Positions 1 to 10,700 of a stretch of DNA of 64,000 bases are shown in pieces; the stretch's first letter is position 1; each line of letters begins with the position of its first letter. The translations under genes were made by a program, and so were the position numbers. The notes beneath the pieces are model-generated. The model had not been told where the DNA came from and made no database searches. It saw only the letters and a list, made by a program, of their open reading frames with translations. Origin of the DNA: Coffea arabica (taxonomy: Eukaryota > Streptophyta > Magnoliopsida > Gentianales > Rubiaceae); assembly GCF_036785885.1 (NCBI RefSeq), contig NC_092326.1, positions 124,001-188,000 of the forward strand. The letters run 5' to 3'.

Positions 1-2690
1 TGAATTTCACTTACATTGTGCTTATCCCAAAATGCCAATGCCCATCCAATATCACTCAGTTTCGTCCGATTAGTCTATGTAATGTAATTTATAGATTAGC
101 TTCTAAGGTTATAGCCAATAGATTAAATACAGTTCTTTCAGTAATTCTCTCACCCTTTCAGTCTGCTTTTCTTCCTGGTCGTCTTATTACAGATAATATC
201 CTGATTGCTTACGAAGTTAACCACTCTCTTAAATCAAAGTCGGCAGGCAGGGAGGGATCCATGTCTATTAAATTAGACATGAGCAAAGCATTTGATAGGG
301 TTGAGTGGCCTTTTCTGAAAGGAATGATGTTGGCTTTAGGTTTTCATCCTTTGTTTGTTGATCTTATTTCCAGTTGTTTCTCTACTGTTTCTTATTCTTT
401 TCAGCTGAATGGTGTTCAATTTGGTTATTTACGACCACAGCGGGGCATTAGACAAGGCGATCCAATTTCTCCGTATTTATTTCTTATATGTGCAGAGGCT
501 TTTTCCTGTCTATTGCAAGAAGCAGAGGCTTGTGGTAAATTGTCAGGAGTACGAATAGGTCAGAGTGGCCATAAGCTTCTCATTTATTATTTGCAGACGA
601 TACTTTGTTATTTGGCAAAGCGACCCTACAGGAAGCTCGACATATTCAGGATATCTTGCAACTATATAAGGAAGCTTCTGGGCAAGAGATAAATCTTGAG
701 AAATCAGCTGTGGTTTTCAGTAGTAACACAGATTTCTCAACCCGACAAGATATCACTCAGTTTCTAAATATTAAAGAAGTGGTTGCACATGAAAAATATC
801 TTGGTCTTCCCACCATTATTCGACGCTCCAAGCGTGAGGTATTCTCTTCTATCAAGGATAGAATTTGGCAACGAATTCAAGGATGGAATGAACAATGGTT
901 ATCAAAAGGGGGAAAGGAAGTGTTGTTGAAAGCAGTTGTTCAGGCAATTCCCACATATTCGATGTCTTGTTTCAAATTTCCAGATTCTTTGCTAATGGAT
1001 ATCCAATCAATGATGAGCAATTTTTGGTGGGGTGATGGAAATAAGGCTAGGCCGATTCACTGGGTTAGTTGGGATAAACTTTGCAACCGAAAGGAAGATG
1101 GAGGAATGGGCTTTAGGCAGCTTAAGACTTTTAATCTCGCATTGTTATCTAAGCAAGCATGGCGTATTGCTACACAACCATCTAGCCTTCTTCATCGGGT
1201 ATATAAAGCTAAATACTTTCCCAATACTGATTTCTTCCAAGCTCAGGAAGGATCGCGGCCTTCCTGGTCTTGGCGCGGACTATGTGAGGTCAGGAAGTAT
1301 ATTGAGGCAGGAAGCAGATGGCGAGTTGGTTCTGGCCAGTCTATCAAAATCTGGTCAGATAGGTGGCTTCCACGGCCATTTACTTTTAAGATCGTGTCGC
1401 GGTCTACTGCATTGCCCGAGAATTCCACAGTTGATTCCCTAATAGACTGGGAGCGAAAGACTTGGCGAGTTGACTTATTGCAGGAAATTTTTTGGCCTGA
1501 GGAGACTGAATTAATTCAAAGCATCCCAATTGGAGACTCTCACAATAGGGATAAGCTCATCTGACACTTTTTAAAGAATGGATCTTTTACTGTGAAGAGT
1601 GCATATCACTTGATCAAGCAGCGATCTTCTAATTGGGAGAATTTGCCATCAAGTAGTAGTGCTTTAAAGCAAAGTGTTTGGGCTCGGCTTTGGCACTTGA
1701 AGCTTCCTGAGAAAATTAAAATTTTCTTATGGAGGGCATGTAAAGATATACTGCCAACCAGCACAAAACTCAATACTAAAGGGCTCCATTTAGATACCTC
1801 TTGCCCGTTATATCTCGCTCCAGTTAATGATATGGATCATACCTTCTTAACTTGTCCTGTAGCGGTGCAAACGTGGGCGCTTAGTTTCTTAAGTCAGAAA
1901 ATTCAACTGCAATCGGCTGATTAGATTACGTCTTGGCTTCCCAACCAGCTTTTGCGACTATCAAGCAAAGAGATGGAATTGGCGGGGGTTATTCTTTGGA
2001 ATTTATGGAATAATCGGAATGGAGCAACCTTTGATGGATCCTACAGAGATCCTCTGAGCTTGGTCTCCCTATCCATAGCATTCCTAAATCAATTCCATGA
2101 AGCAAACTCCAAAGATAAGTGCCATACACTTGCCTCTCCCCAATCAAGGTTGTCGATAGGTCATTGGATACGACCCAAAGCAGGTTTTGTTAAGGCGAAC
2201 TTTGATGGAGCTGTGTTTCTGGAGGATAAATCATCAGGGGTTGGTGTCATTATCCGGGATGATAAAGGAAGTTTCATTGCTGGCCTCTCCAAGAAAATTC
2301 TTGGGATATTGGAACCAAATGTGGTTGAATCATATGCGGCCAAACATGCTACTCAGCTACTGCAATCTTTGGGTTTCGATAAGATCGTTTTGGAAGGAGA
2401 TTCACAAAAAGTCATCAAAATGCTAGAGTGTTTGGAATCTGACGATTCATCATGTGGCTTGTTGATTGATGATACCATTGTCTTATGTCAAGATTTCATG
2501 TGTTGGAAAGTTTCATGGATTCCTAGGTCGTTTAATGTTCCAGCTCATAACTTTGCCAAGTATGCTATTAATCTTGCAGACTCTTGTATATGGAGAGACT
2601 CTCCTCCATCTTTTATTTGTTCTGCACTTGTTGCAGATTCGATCTCCTGATTAATAAAATTATTCTATTTTATTATAAAAAAAAGTAAAA
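1..2690 (+). mobile_element. LINE (L1-type non-LTR retrotransposon with RNase H tail), 5' part outside the window
   Basis: The stretch holds the second half of a plant LINE: reverse transcriptase core, the zinc-finger-like zf-RVT region and a C-terminal RNase H domain, in that order. It ends at about 2690 in an A-rich tail that starts roughly 25 bases after the last stop. The 5' end lies before base 1, so neither the target-site duplication nor the full length can be judged. The coding frame is broken (see the pseudogene entry), so this copy cannot move by itself. Confidence 0.92.
18..2650 (+). pseudogene. LINE ORF2: reverse transcriptase / zf-RVT / RNase H, broken
   Basis: The first segment (18-692) carries reverse transcriptase blocks: FRPISLCNVIYR, FQSAFLPGR, KLDMSKAFDRVEW and GIRQGDPISPYLF. 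A frameshift near 580-600 falls just before the catalytic box, so FADD (about 582-593) is read in the next frame, which runs on to 1564. A TGA at 1562 and a TAG at 1922 each stand where the family normally has Trp. Between them (1592-1924) is the zf-RVT region with the WxLKLPEKIKIFLWR motif. The last segment (1952-2650) is an RNase H of the RVT_3 type: NFDGA, the Glu of VVESYAAKHA and LEGDS are visible, and the C-terminal part NVPAHNFAKYA is kept. There is one frameshift and two nonsense changes, otherwise good conservation, so the copy is dead but not ancient. Confidence 0.92.
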
Positions 2691-3243
2691 ATTAGCCCGT
2701 AATTTCATTTGAGAATAAGTGTCAATTTTATTTCATTCTTGTTTTATAACATATAATCACCTATAGGTGAAGCAAATAAGATCATGTAAATCATTTGAAT
2801 ATAGTTGCCGCCTTATACATTTTGATTACGTAGAGATTGAAATGCAAATTAAAAAAAAAAGAAAATATTATGTTAATAAAAAACGTTAATGGAACAAAAA
2901 ACCTTTAAATCATGTCTCACGTGCAATTAAAAGAGATATAAATATAAATATGCTTAATTGGAGAGGAAAATTTACATAAATTGGATGAAAATTTTAAAAC
3001 ATTTTAATTGGATTGTGATGCAAAGGACATATTTGCGCTCACGAAATTACTCATTTACACTGAAAAAAAAAAGAAGTAAACATTTAAAAAAAACTTTCCC
3101 GGTTGGTTTGATTTTTAGCAGGTAATTTCCTTTTCTTTTGAAATTTGCACAAACCGACTTTAATTTGTGTTGTTCTTTTTACTGGATATTTGCACCGGCA
3201 GAAATTATCCAATTCTGCGTCGAAGAGAAAACTTAACCGACTA
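2691..3243. other. AT-rich intergenic stretch, nothing recognised
   Basis: Lies between the LINE tail and the foldback element. It has A/T runs and no open frame or repeat that I can support. Confidence 0.6.
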
Positions 3244-3252
3244 ATTAATATT

Positions 3253-3955
3253 GGAAAATTTGTTAAATTGGTCCCTAATATTTATCAAAACTACTTTTTA
3301 GTCCCTAATATATAAAATCATCCAAAATTATCCCTCATATTTAAATTGTGATCCAATTTGGTCATAATGCTCATTTTTGCTCATTTCTCCGGCTAAAAAT
3401 AACACGTCTCTCTCACGTGATCATATTTTTAGGCGTAAAACTGGAAAACACATTTCATTACCTGATGAAAGTAAAAGGATAGGAGGCCACTTGACTTTAT
3501 CAACAGGCAAAACATCTCTAGCAGGAAATTGAGAATGGAGCCGACGACGAGGGTGGAGAAAATGAAATCCAATTCATTAAGGCCAAAATTAGGACGAGAT
3601 GCCATGTCCCCAAGCCGTCACACTCTAGAGCTTTGTCGTCGTCATCATCATCACTAACATTTCCAAGTTATGCTGTTAATTAAGGGATGCAATTTAAGGT
3701 TTCTTAACAAAGTCAAGTGGTCCCCTATTCTTTTACTTTCAACCGGTAATGCAATGTGTTTTTCGATTTTGCCCCTAAAAATATGATCACGTGAGAGAGG
3801 CGTGCTATTTTTAGCCGGAGAAATGAGCAAAAACGAGCATTAGGACCAAATTGGATTACAATTTAAATGTGAGGGATAATTTTGGCTGATTTTATATATT
3901 AGGGACTAAAAAAGTGTTTTAGGTAAATGTTAGGGACCAATTTGACAAATTTCCC
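3253..3955. mobile_element. Mutator-like foldback element with about 247-bp terminal inverted repeats
   Basis: The ends are inverted copies of each other: left 3253-3499 begins GGAAAATTTG, and right 3709-3955 read in reverse begins GGGAAATTTG. They stay similar for about 247 bases with small differences. The element is flanked by the identical 9-mer ATTAATATT at 3244-3252 and 3956-3964. A 9-bp target duplication with long inverted ends is the signature of Mutator-like elements. There is no transposase, so it is non-autonomous. The centre (about 3500-3708) is richer in G+C and holds a 40-residue open frame (3535-3657). The right end lies 834 bases before the PRP16 start codon, inside the likely promoter or leader. 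Confidence 0.85.
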
Positions 3956-3964
3956 ATTAATATT

Positions 3965-4789
3965 TAATGCAGATAAAATCGTCCGCTCTATTTTTCCTTT
4001 TCCCTTTACCCTTTTCTCTCCGGTACTGAATCCGGCTACCCGTTTCCATATCGTTCCTTTCTTCTCCGTAAGCCGCCGGTCTCCGTCCCCAAATCCTCTA
4101 AACAGTTCTCTCTTCCTTTGCCCTCTTCTTCAACCCCCGTCCCCAAATTTAAGCGCTGCAGTTTCAGTCATCGGATTACTGCTCCTACAATCAGTCTCGG
4201 GTCTGCCGCCGTCACTTTGTGTTGCGGGTACTCCACAATTTTCAGCCTTTTTTACTTCTGTTGCCTTGGTTTTTGGCTTTCACAGCTGAAAACTAAGGAT
4301 CAATTTTAGAGAGTAATGTCTATGTATTGAGATTTATAGTGTTTATAGAATTAGAGTTGGGAAAATGTTGCACGTTATAAGGCGTGATTCAAATCGGAAT
4401 ATGATTGTTATGGATTAAAAGTGTTTTTTTTTCTTTTCGTTCTTTAAAAAAATCATTGCTATTTCGGCGCAAAGCCCCTTCTCCCTCCTCCGTCTGTATT
4501 GTTTCTCCAATGCTTTCACCTGTGAATGACTCATGGAAGTGATAGAGTTTATTGACTAGATGATAATTATGTTTGTTGGGTGTATGCTGACTAAATTGGC
4601 ATATGGGTCTTGTCTCATGAATAGCGCTTTTTGGAAGGTGCGTTTTATGGCCATTAATTTTGTTTTATTTGTTCTTGTGTATCAGATTGGGTACTGTTAG
4701 ATTGTTGCGGTATTTCGTGGAGAAAAATCTGAGATTGTAATTGCCAAATTGACTCACTGAGACTTGCGGTAGTCTCACTGATTCTAACC
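3965..4789 (+). promoter_or_regulatory. Promoter and 5' UTR region of the PRP16 gene
   Basis: A pyrimidine-rich block (about 3985-4200, many CTCTCC/TTCCTTT runs) looks like a plant leader. Several out-of-frame ATGs between 4318 and 4789 suggest either upstream ORFs or a 5' UTR intron that I cannot fix from sequence alone. The transcription start is unknown. Confidence 0.45.
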
Positions 4790-7700
4790 ATGGTATGTTA
4801 ACTGTGTATGTTTGATAGTTTTTTATGACAGGCATTCAAGATAAATGTTGCTTATTAGTACCTCTTTTTTTTTTTTTTTTTTTTTTTTCATTTTCTTTGG
4901 AAGCAGGGGAATGGTGGACCTATTGACCTGGACAAGTCAACCGCAACATTAGACCCTGAAAAAACCACTGGTGGGGGTCTAGTTGCTCCGGGAAAAGATA
5001 GAGTAGTATTTAGACCTTCAGAGAGGAAATCACTTTTAGGTAAGTTACCATTTGAGTTGTGGTCAGAGCCTAGTGGCTTTGATTCCTTTCATAATTCACC
5101 ATGTCTGTTCATGAAATATTGTTGCATTTGCAAATGAAGATTCATTCTCTTGTTCCTTATACCAACTTCATTTTGACCGTTAAAATAGGGTTGGATGTGC
5201 TCGCTAATGCTAAAAGATCAGGGTCGGATGTGGATGTTGGATTCAAGATGCCAAGGGAAAGAGTTGCTTCTGTAGTGGCATCTCTAGATGAAGATGAGGA
5301 AAGGTCTACTTCCTCAGGGATCGACGAAGGAGAAAATGATGCAAAAGAAGTTCATCGGAATTTAAAAACTAGGCATTATCGTGAATCTTCCACCAGCAAG
5401 ACATCAAAGAGAGGTGACTCTTCATTGTCTACTTCTGCAATTTAACGCAATTGCTTTTCTTAACCTTTTTTAGTGCAGAAAGAGTTTGAGCTGAACCTTG
5501 TAAAATGGACTGAACTTGGGAGAGACAGCAAAATTACATAGGAGAACATGAATTTGTTAGACATCAGAATCATCTTTTGATTTTGTATTCTGTTTTCTGT
5601 TTTGTTTCCTTTTTAGTATCTTTTTTAAGATGCTGTCATATAAATTTGCAGAAAGTACTGTAACTGAAGGAGCACATATTCATGACTCATCCTCAAGGCA
5701 TCATTCAGATGAGTACACTCAGGTATTCATCATTTTAGTTTTGCAGCAACCATGTATTTTGTAAATTGTGAAGTAATTGTGCTTCTTGACTTGGCTTTCC
5801 AACTTTCTAGAATAGTTGTCTTACTGGGAATTTCTGTTTTCACTGTAGTAATGCTCTTCTCCTATTAGTCTTCATTTAGATTGCTAATAGTAAAAATTGT
5901 TGAACAAGAAAGAAAAACAAATATGCAAGAGAAAAAAAGAGTTCTGAGCATTTAGTTTATAAGGTTAGAGTAGTGAAACTGGATTTAGCAGCTGTAAATT
6001 GACAAAATTTTGTTATGTAAATAGATGTCTATTATCAAAATAGGGAACTCATTTGTTTGTTTTCTATACAAAGTAAATAAATGCTTGACTGATGCATGTG
6101 GTGAATTTTCAATATGAAGTTGGTGACAAGGGGAAGAAAGTATTAAGAAGAGAATCTATAAAGCACACAGGACCTTAGTATTTTGAGAACAGCGAAAACT
6201 TCCATGGTCTATCATACTTGCTTTGCTGTTCTAGCGTGAGCTTTTGTTGTGTAAAAACCGAAGAGGTCATTTTTTTTTTTCAATAAATTTGTTTATCTTA
6301 TCTTGCTTGTCTTAGAGTTGGCTTTAGAGTGTTGTGAATATTTGAGAAAGTTGTTGGAGGTTTAGATATTTAGAGGGATTCTAGATTTCTTGACATATGA
6401 AATAGAGATCCAAATTGAAAATTGAAAGGGCTGTTGAGAGAATAGTACTCTGCTAGGATGGAGAATTCATGTCAAATTCAAATTTGACTTCTTTATTGCT
6501 GATATGTTTCTATTTGGAGGTACATAACTTCTAATGTGGCTTCCTGGCTCATTCGTTAAAGCTTATTATGTTCATATCAGTCAACTGTTCATGAATTCTT
6601 TGGCGTATTGGATTCTTATAGGTTTACAATGGAGCTATCACTTTTCTTTAGAATTAGCAACCTGGTGATATAGATGTTTCCTTCGTTGTTATTAGCTATA
6701 CACGAAACTTTAGTTGCATGACCTTAGACTCATCTGAGCTGTAACATTGTCATGTCATTGAATCCTTTTTGCTGGCTCTTGTGCATCCCTGAGCTGAGTT
6801 TGTGACAAAATGTGAAGTGCAGTATGCCAGTCTATGCCTTCTATCTGCATACTTTCTCTCTCTCTCGTGCAGTTTAGAAGATACATTCTGACATCTTGGG
6901 GACATGGGATATTTGAAAAAAAAAAAATAGCAATTGCAAATTTTTTTTTAATGTTAGTCTACCTGTGACTAAGAGAATGTGTTTCAGTCTGAAGAAAGAT
7001 GGGTGCTTAACTCTTGTTTGTTTTCTTGTTGTTTCATTGGTTTCTATTATTTTTAGAGCAGCAGCATTTGGTGGTGCATATACTGTTGTATGCACCATTA
7101 CTTTGGCAGTGGGGTTAATGACTTTGCCTATTTTCATTTTAATTTAAGGTTCTGGAAGCATCTTCTGGAAGTTTCCGGTTACCGACTCCACGTCATGATT
7201 TGCATGACTCTGGTAGGAGAAGCAGCAAAGTGAGGGAGGAATATAGGGGCAGAAGCAGGGAGGCGAGGAGATACAGTACTGAGTGGGAAGGGGGCAGTCA
7301 TAGAGAGTCGCCACGTCATCATGGAAGTGATTATACTGATGGATATGGAAGAAAAAGAAGTAGATATGAAGGTCCTATAAGGACACCTGGTATGTAGTTG
7401 ATCTCTTATGCTCCTGGTATGCAGTCATAGAATTGCTTGTAGTAGTTTAAGTACCTTTGACTAGAAAGGAGTTCCTTCTATGGGTGTTAGTCTCTGCTAA
7501 CTGATGGTGTTCCTTTGATACTTTTATTCTCTGTTTGCACCATATATTCAAAAAAGGTTTCTTTTTCTCTGATTGAGTTAATTATTCGCAGTCAATTCTC
7601 TATTCTTTTGAAAATATCCACAAGAATATTTATATTTCCAGTGGCGCTATTTTAATTATGTTTGTGATCTTACAGTCAGATCTGAATGGGATGATGGTAA

Positions 7701-10700
7701 ATGGGAATGGGAGGATACACCTCGTCGGGACAGTCGCTCTAGTAGACGTCATCAACCTTCCCCTTCCCCAATGTTTGTTGGCGCCTCTCCTGATGCACGC
7801 CTTGCTTCACCATGGTTGGGGGGACACACTCCTACTGGTAGGCTAAAGAAAATCTTTTGTGTCTTTGTAGTGGCTAGATTTTGAATTTTGTAAATGTATA
7901 TCAAGTCACCTGTAGATTTTGTGTAATTCTTGCATGATCCTCAGCTTCACCATGGGACAGCGTAGCTCCTTCACCCACTCCTATACGGGCTTCTGGGTCA
8001 TCGGTTGCATCTTCAAGTTCTCGAAATAGTGGAAGGTCCAAATCCCTTACCTATTCTTCCAAGAGTTCGCGCTTCTTTGAGGTATTTGATATTGTTATGA
8101 TCTGGTAATTTTTTCCTTCGAAAATTGTCTAGAAGATTTACATCTTTTCGTCAATTTTCTGTAAATAGTTGCTTTTCAAATAATCCTTAATAGTCTATTG
8201 AAATAGTTTGTTTCTCCTGCTTTCATTGTTTCCAGGATGCCGTCTAGAAGATTTACATCTTTTCGTCAATTTTCTGTAAATAGTTGCTTTTCAAATAATC
8301 CTTAATAGTCTATTGAAATAGTTTGTTTCTCCTGCTTTCATTGTTTCCAGGATGCGCAAGTTGACACCAATCATTCAACTGATGATAACGATCAAGAGAT
8401 CACTGAAAGCATGCGATTAGAGATGGAGTACAATTCCGACCGTGCCTGGTAATTTCATCCAAAATTATCATAAGGATTTGTCAAGTAGATTTTTTTGGGG
8501 AGATTTTCTTAAAGTAAGCCCCATGAAGCAGGGGTTAATTGCCTTTCCTCCATAATGGAAGTAAATGTGTGGTGTATAGCCATTCAAAAGGTTTTCAATC
8601 ATCAAGGGCAGTACGAATATGAGTAACTATGATTTTGTCCCCTACCACCTAAAAAGATCGTGCTACACTGAGCACCATAAGAGTTGATAACTTTTCATGG
8701 ATTAGGATACACAAGAATTAGCAATGAGGCTGTAGTTAGGAGCTGAAGGTAGGGAAATCCATGCAGTGATTTGGTAGGAAAAAGAAGAGATCATAAAGGA
8801 ACTGAAGGATTAAATCTCCAGTAATTGCTAGACATCAAAGGGAATTTTACCCCTTCTGCTAGGTAACGAAGAATTACTGGTAGACTCTGACCATTGGTAA
8901 AGACAAATGGCAGCAGTAGACTAAAGTTTATAAAAGGCTTTGAGATGCTTTATGATCCCAGGCTTTGATTCAGCACCATTGGGAGACAAGGAGCCCATTT
9001 GGGGGTTACTCTGAGTCTTAAAAGTGTTTTTATTCAAGTTTATTTAAGTAGTTAATTAACTTTTACTCTTACTGAGTTTCTTTGAATTTTCAGATTTAGG
9101 GGTATCTTACTAATATTACTTTTTCAAGAATCTGGTTTTTCAGTTACTGTCTTAGAGTCAATGAATGCTTTCTGATTTCAAATAATTTTAGTATGAGAGA
9201 TGGATTGTAGGAGGTGGTGTGATTCCTAATCATTATGGGATTTGGTTTAGGAGCCTATTAAAATTGCACTTCTCTATGGAGAAAAGAATGGAGTTTCATC
9301 TTTGTATAAAACTCCTGCTGATGTATTGTCTTTTCTGAGGGTTGTGTGGTACTCATACAACCTAGCCTTGGGAATAGCACCTAAATGTTTCTAGGAGTGA
9401 TTCCTATAATTTCTGATTTGTCCTTTTTTTACTATCTTCAATTTCACGCTGTTGTTCCTTTAGATCTCTTGTCTGATTTTGTTAAACTTCTCTTCCTGCA
9501 TTCCTTCCGCTTATATTTTGGTTTTTGTTTCAAAACCTTTTGTCTATTACCAATGGCCTACCAGTAATCTTGGTGGTGTCATTTCCTCACCTATTTTGGG
9601 ATACTCTTCAAGTGGGGATAAACCATCGACATACTGAAGTACCTATCATGATTAAAATCCCAGGTACGAAAATTGATGAACTAGCTGGTACCAAAATTTA
9701 TTCAACTCGAGAGTTTTAATTGACCTACTCCACCTTCTGATCAGGCCTTTTGGACTCTAAAAAGTTTTAAGTTTACTTGGTTGGATGAACAAATAACATT
9801 TAGAAATTGCATAGAAAGAGAAAAAGAGATGTGGTTATGTGTTGTATGTGGTATTTCTGAGGGATATAAGTTATTGTTGTCTCTCTCTGTCATTTGCTTT
9901 AGAATGCAAGAGAAAAGGAGGTGCTCAGATAGTTGTTATAGTTGCTCCAACTTCAAGTATACTTTTCTCTCATGCAGCTATTTCGATTGCTAAAAACTTT
10001 TAGCGAGAATTCCTAGGAGAAACTCTAAATTGAACAGGTATATTGTTTTTCCAGCAGAATGTAGAAATATATATTTAGGTGATGTTGTGTTGCTATCGTT
10101 TGGCATTAGCTCTGTCAGATGAGACATTTTGGAGTTTTGGCATTAGTTTTGGTTATTAGCTAAATAAGATGATATCTAAAGAATAGTGTAGGTACCCCTT
10201 TCATGTTAAAGTGTTGCACAGCCCCAGGGATTAGACATGTATCTCTGTTGTAACTAATTGCTGCTACTATCAGATCTTTTCATTTCCTAATCCAGGTATT
10301 CAATATTTTGTGTTACTTGTAGTGAGAATCAACTGAAACAGAGCATGGGTGTTTGTGTGGGTGTATTTGAAGATAGAGGGCTAATGTAGCCTATCTTAAA
10401 TGTCAGGAATAGGATGTTGATTTCTTTGTGCTTGTGCAGTGCTTTCTTCTTTTTATAATTATGGTTAATATGATCATTGGTCAGGTATGATAGAGAGGAA
10501 GGAGGTGCAGCTTTTGATGGTGATAGCTCCTCAATTTTCCTTGGTGACGAGGCTTCTTTCCAGAAAAAAGAGGCAGAGTTGGCCAAACGACTGGTAAATC
10601 TCCAGCATCTTAATATGCATCTGCAGATATTAATAGCAATCTTATGGGCATATGCATGATGTTGGTGCTCGCAAGTGCTTTTGACTGAGACAAATGATAT

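Noticed and set aside
3927..4309. Open frames of 120 and 63 codons before PRP16
   Set aside because: They start in the transposon arm or run through the pyrimidine-rich leader, and their residue content follows the base composition. No family is recognised.
4911..4940. ATG at 4911 as the PRP16 start
   Set aside because: It is out of frame with the conserved N-terminus and soon meets a stop.
5101..5188. In-frame extension of PRP16 exon 3 upstream to 5101
   Set aside because: The sequence lies in an intron. The acceptor at 5187-5188 joins exon 2 in frame and gives the family sequence KSLLGLDV.
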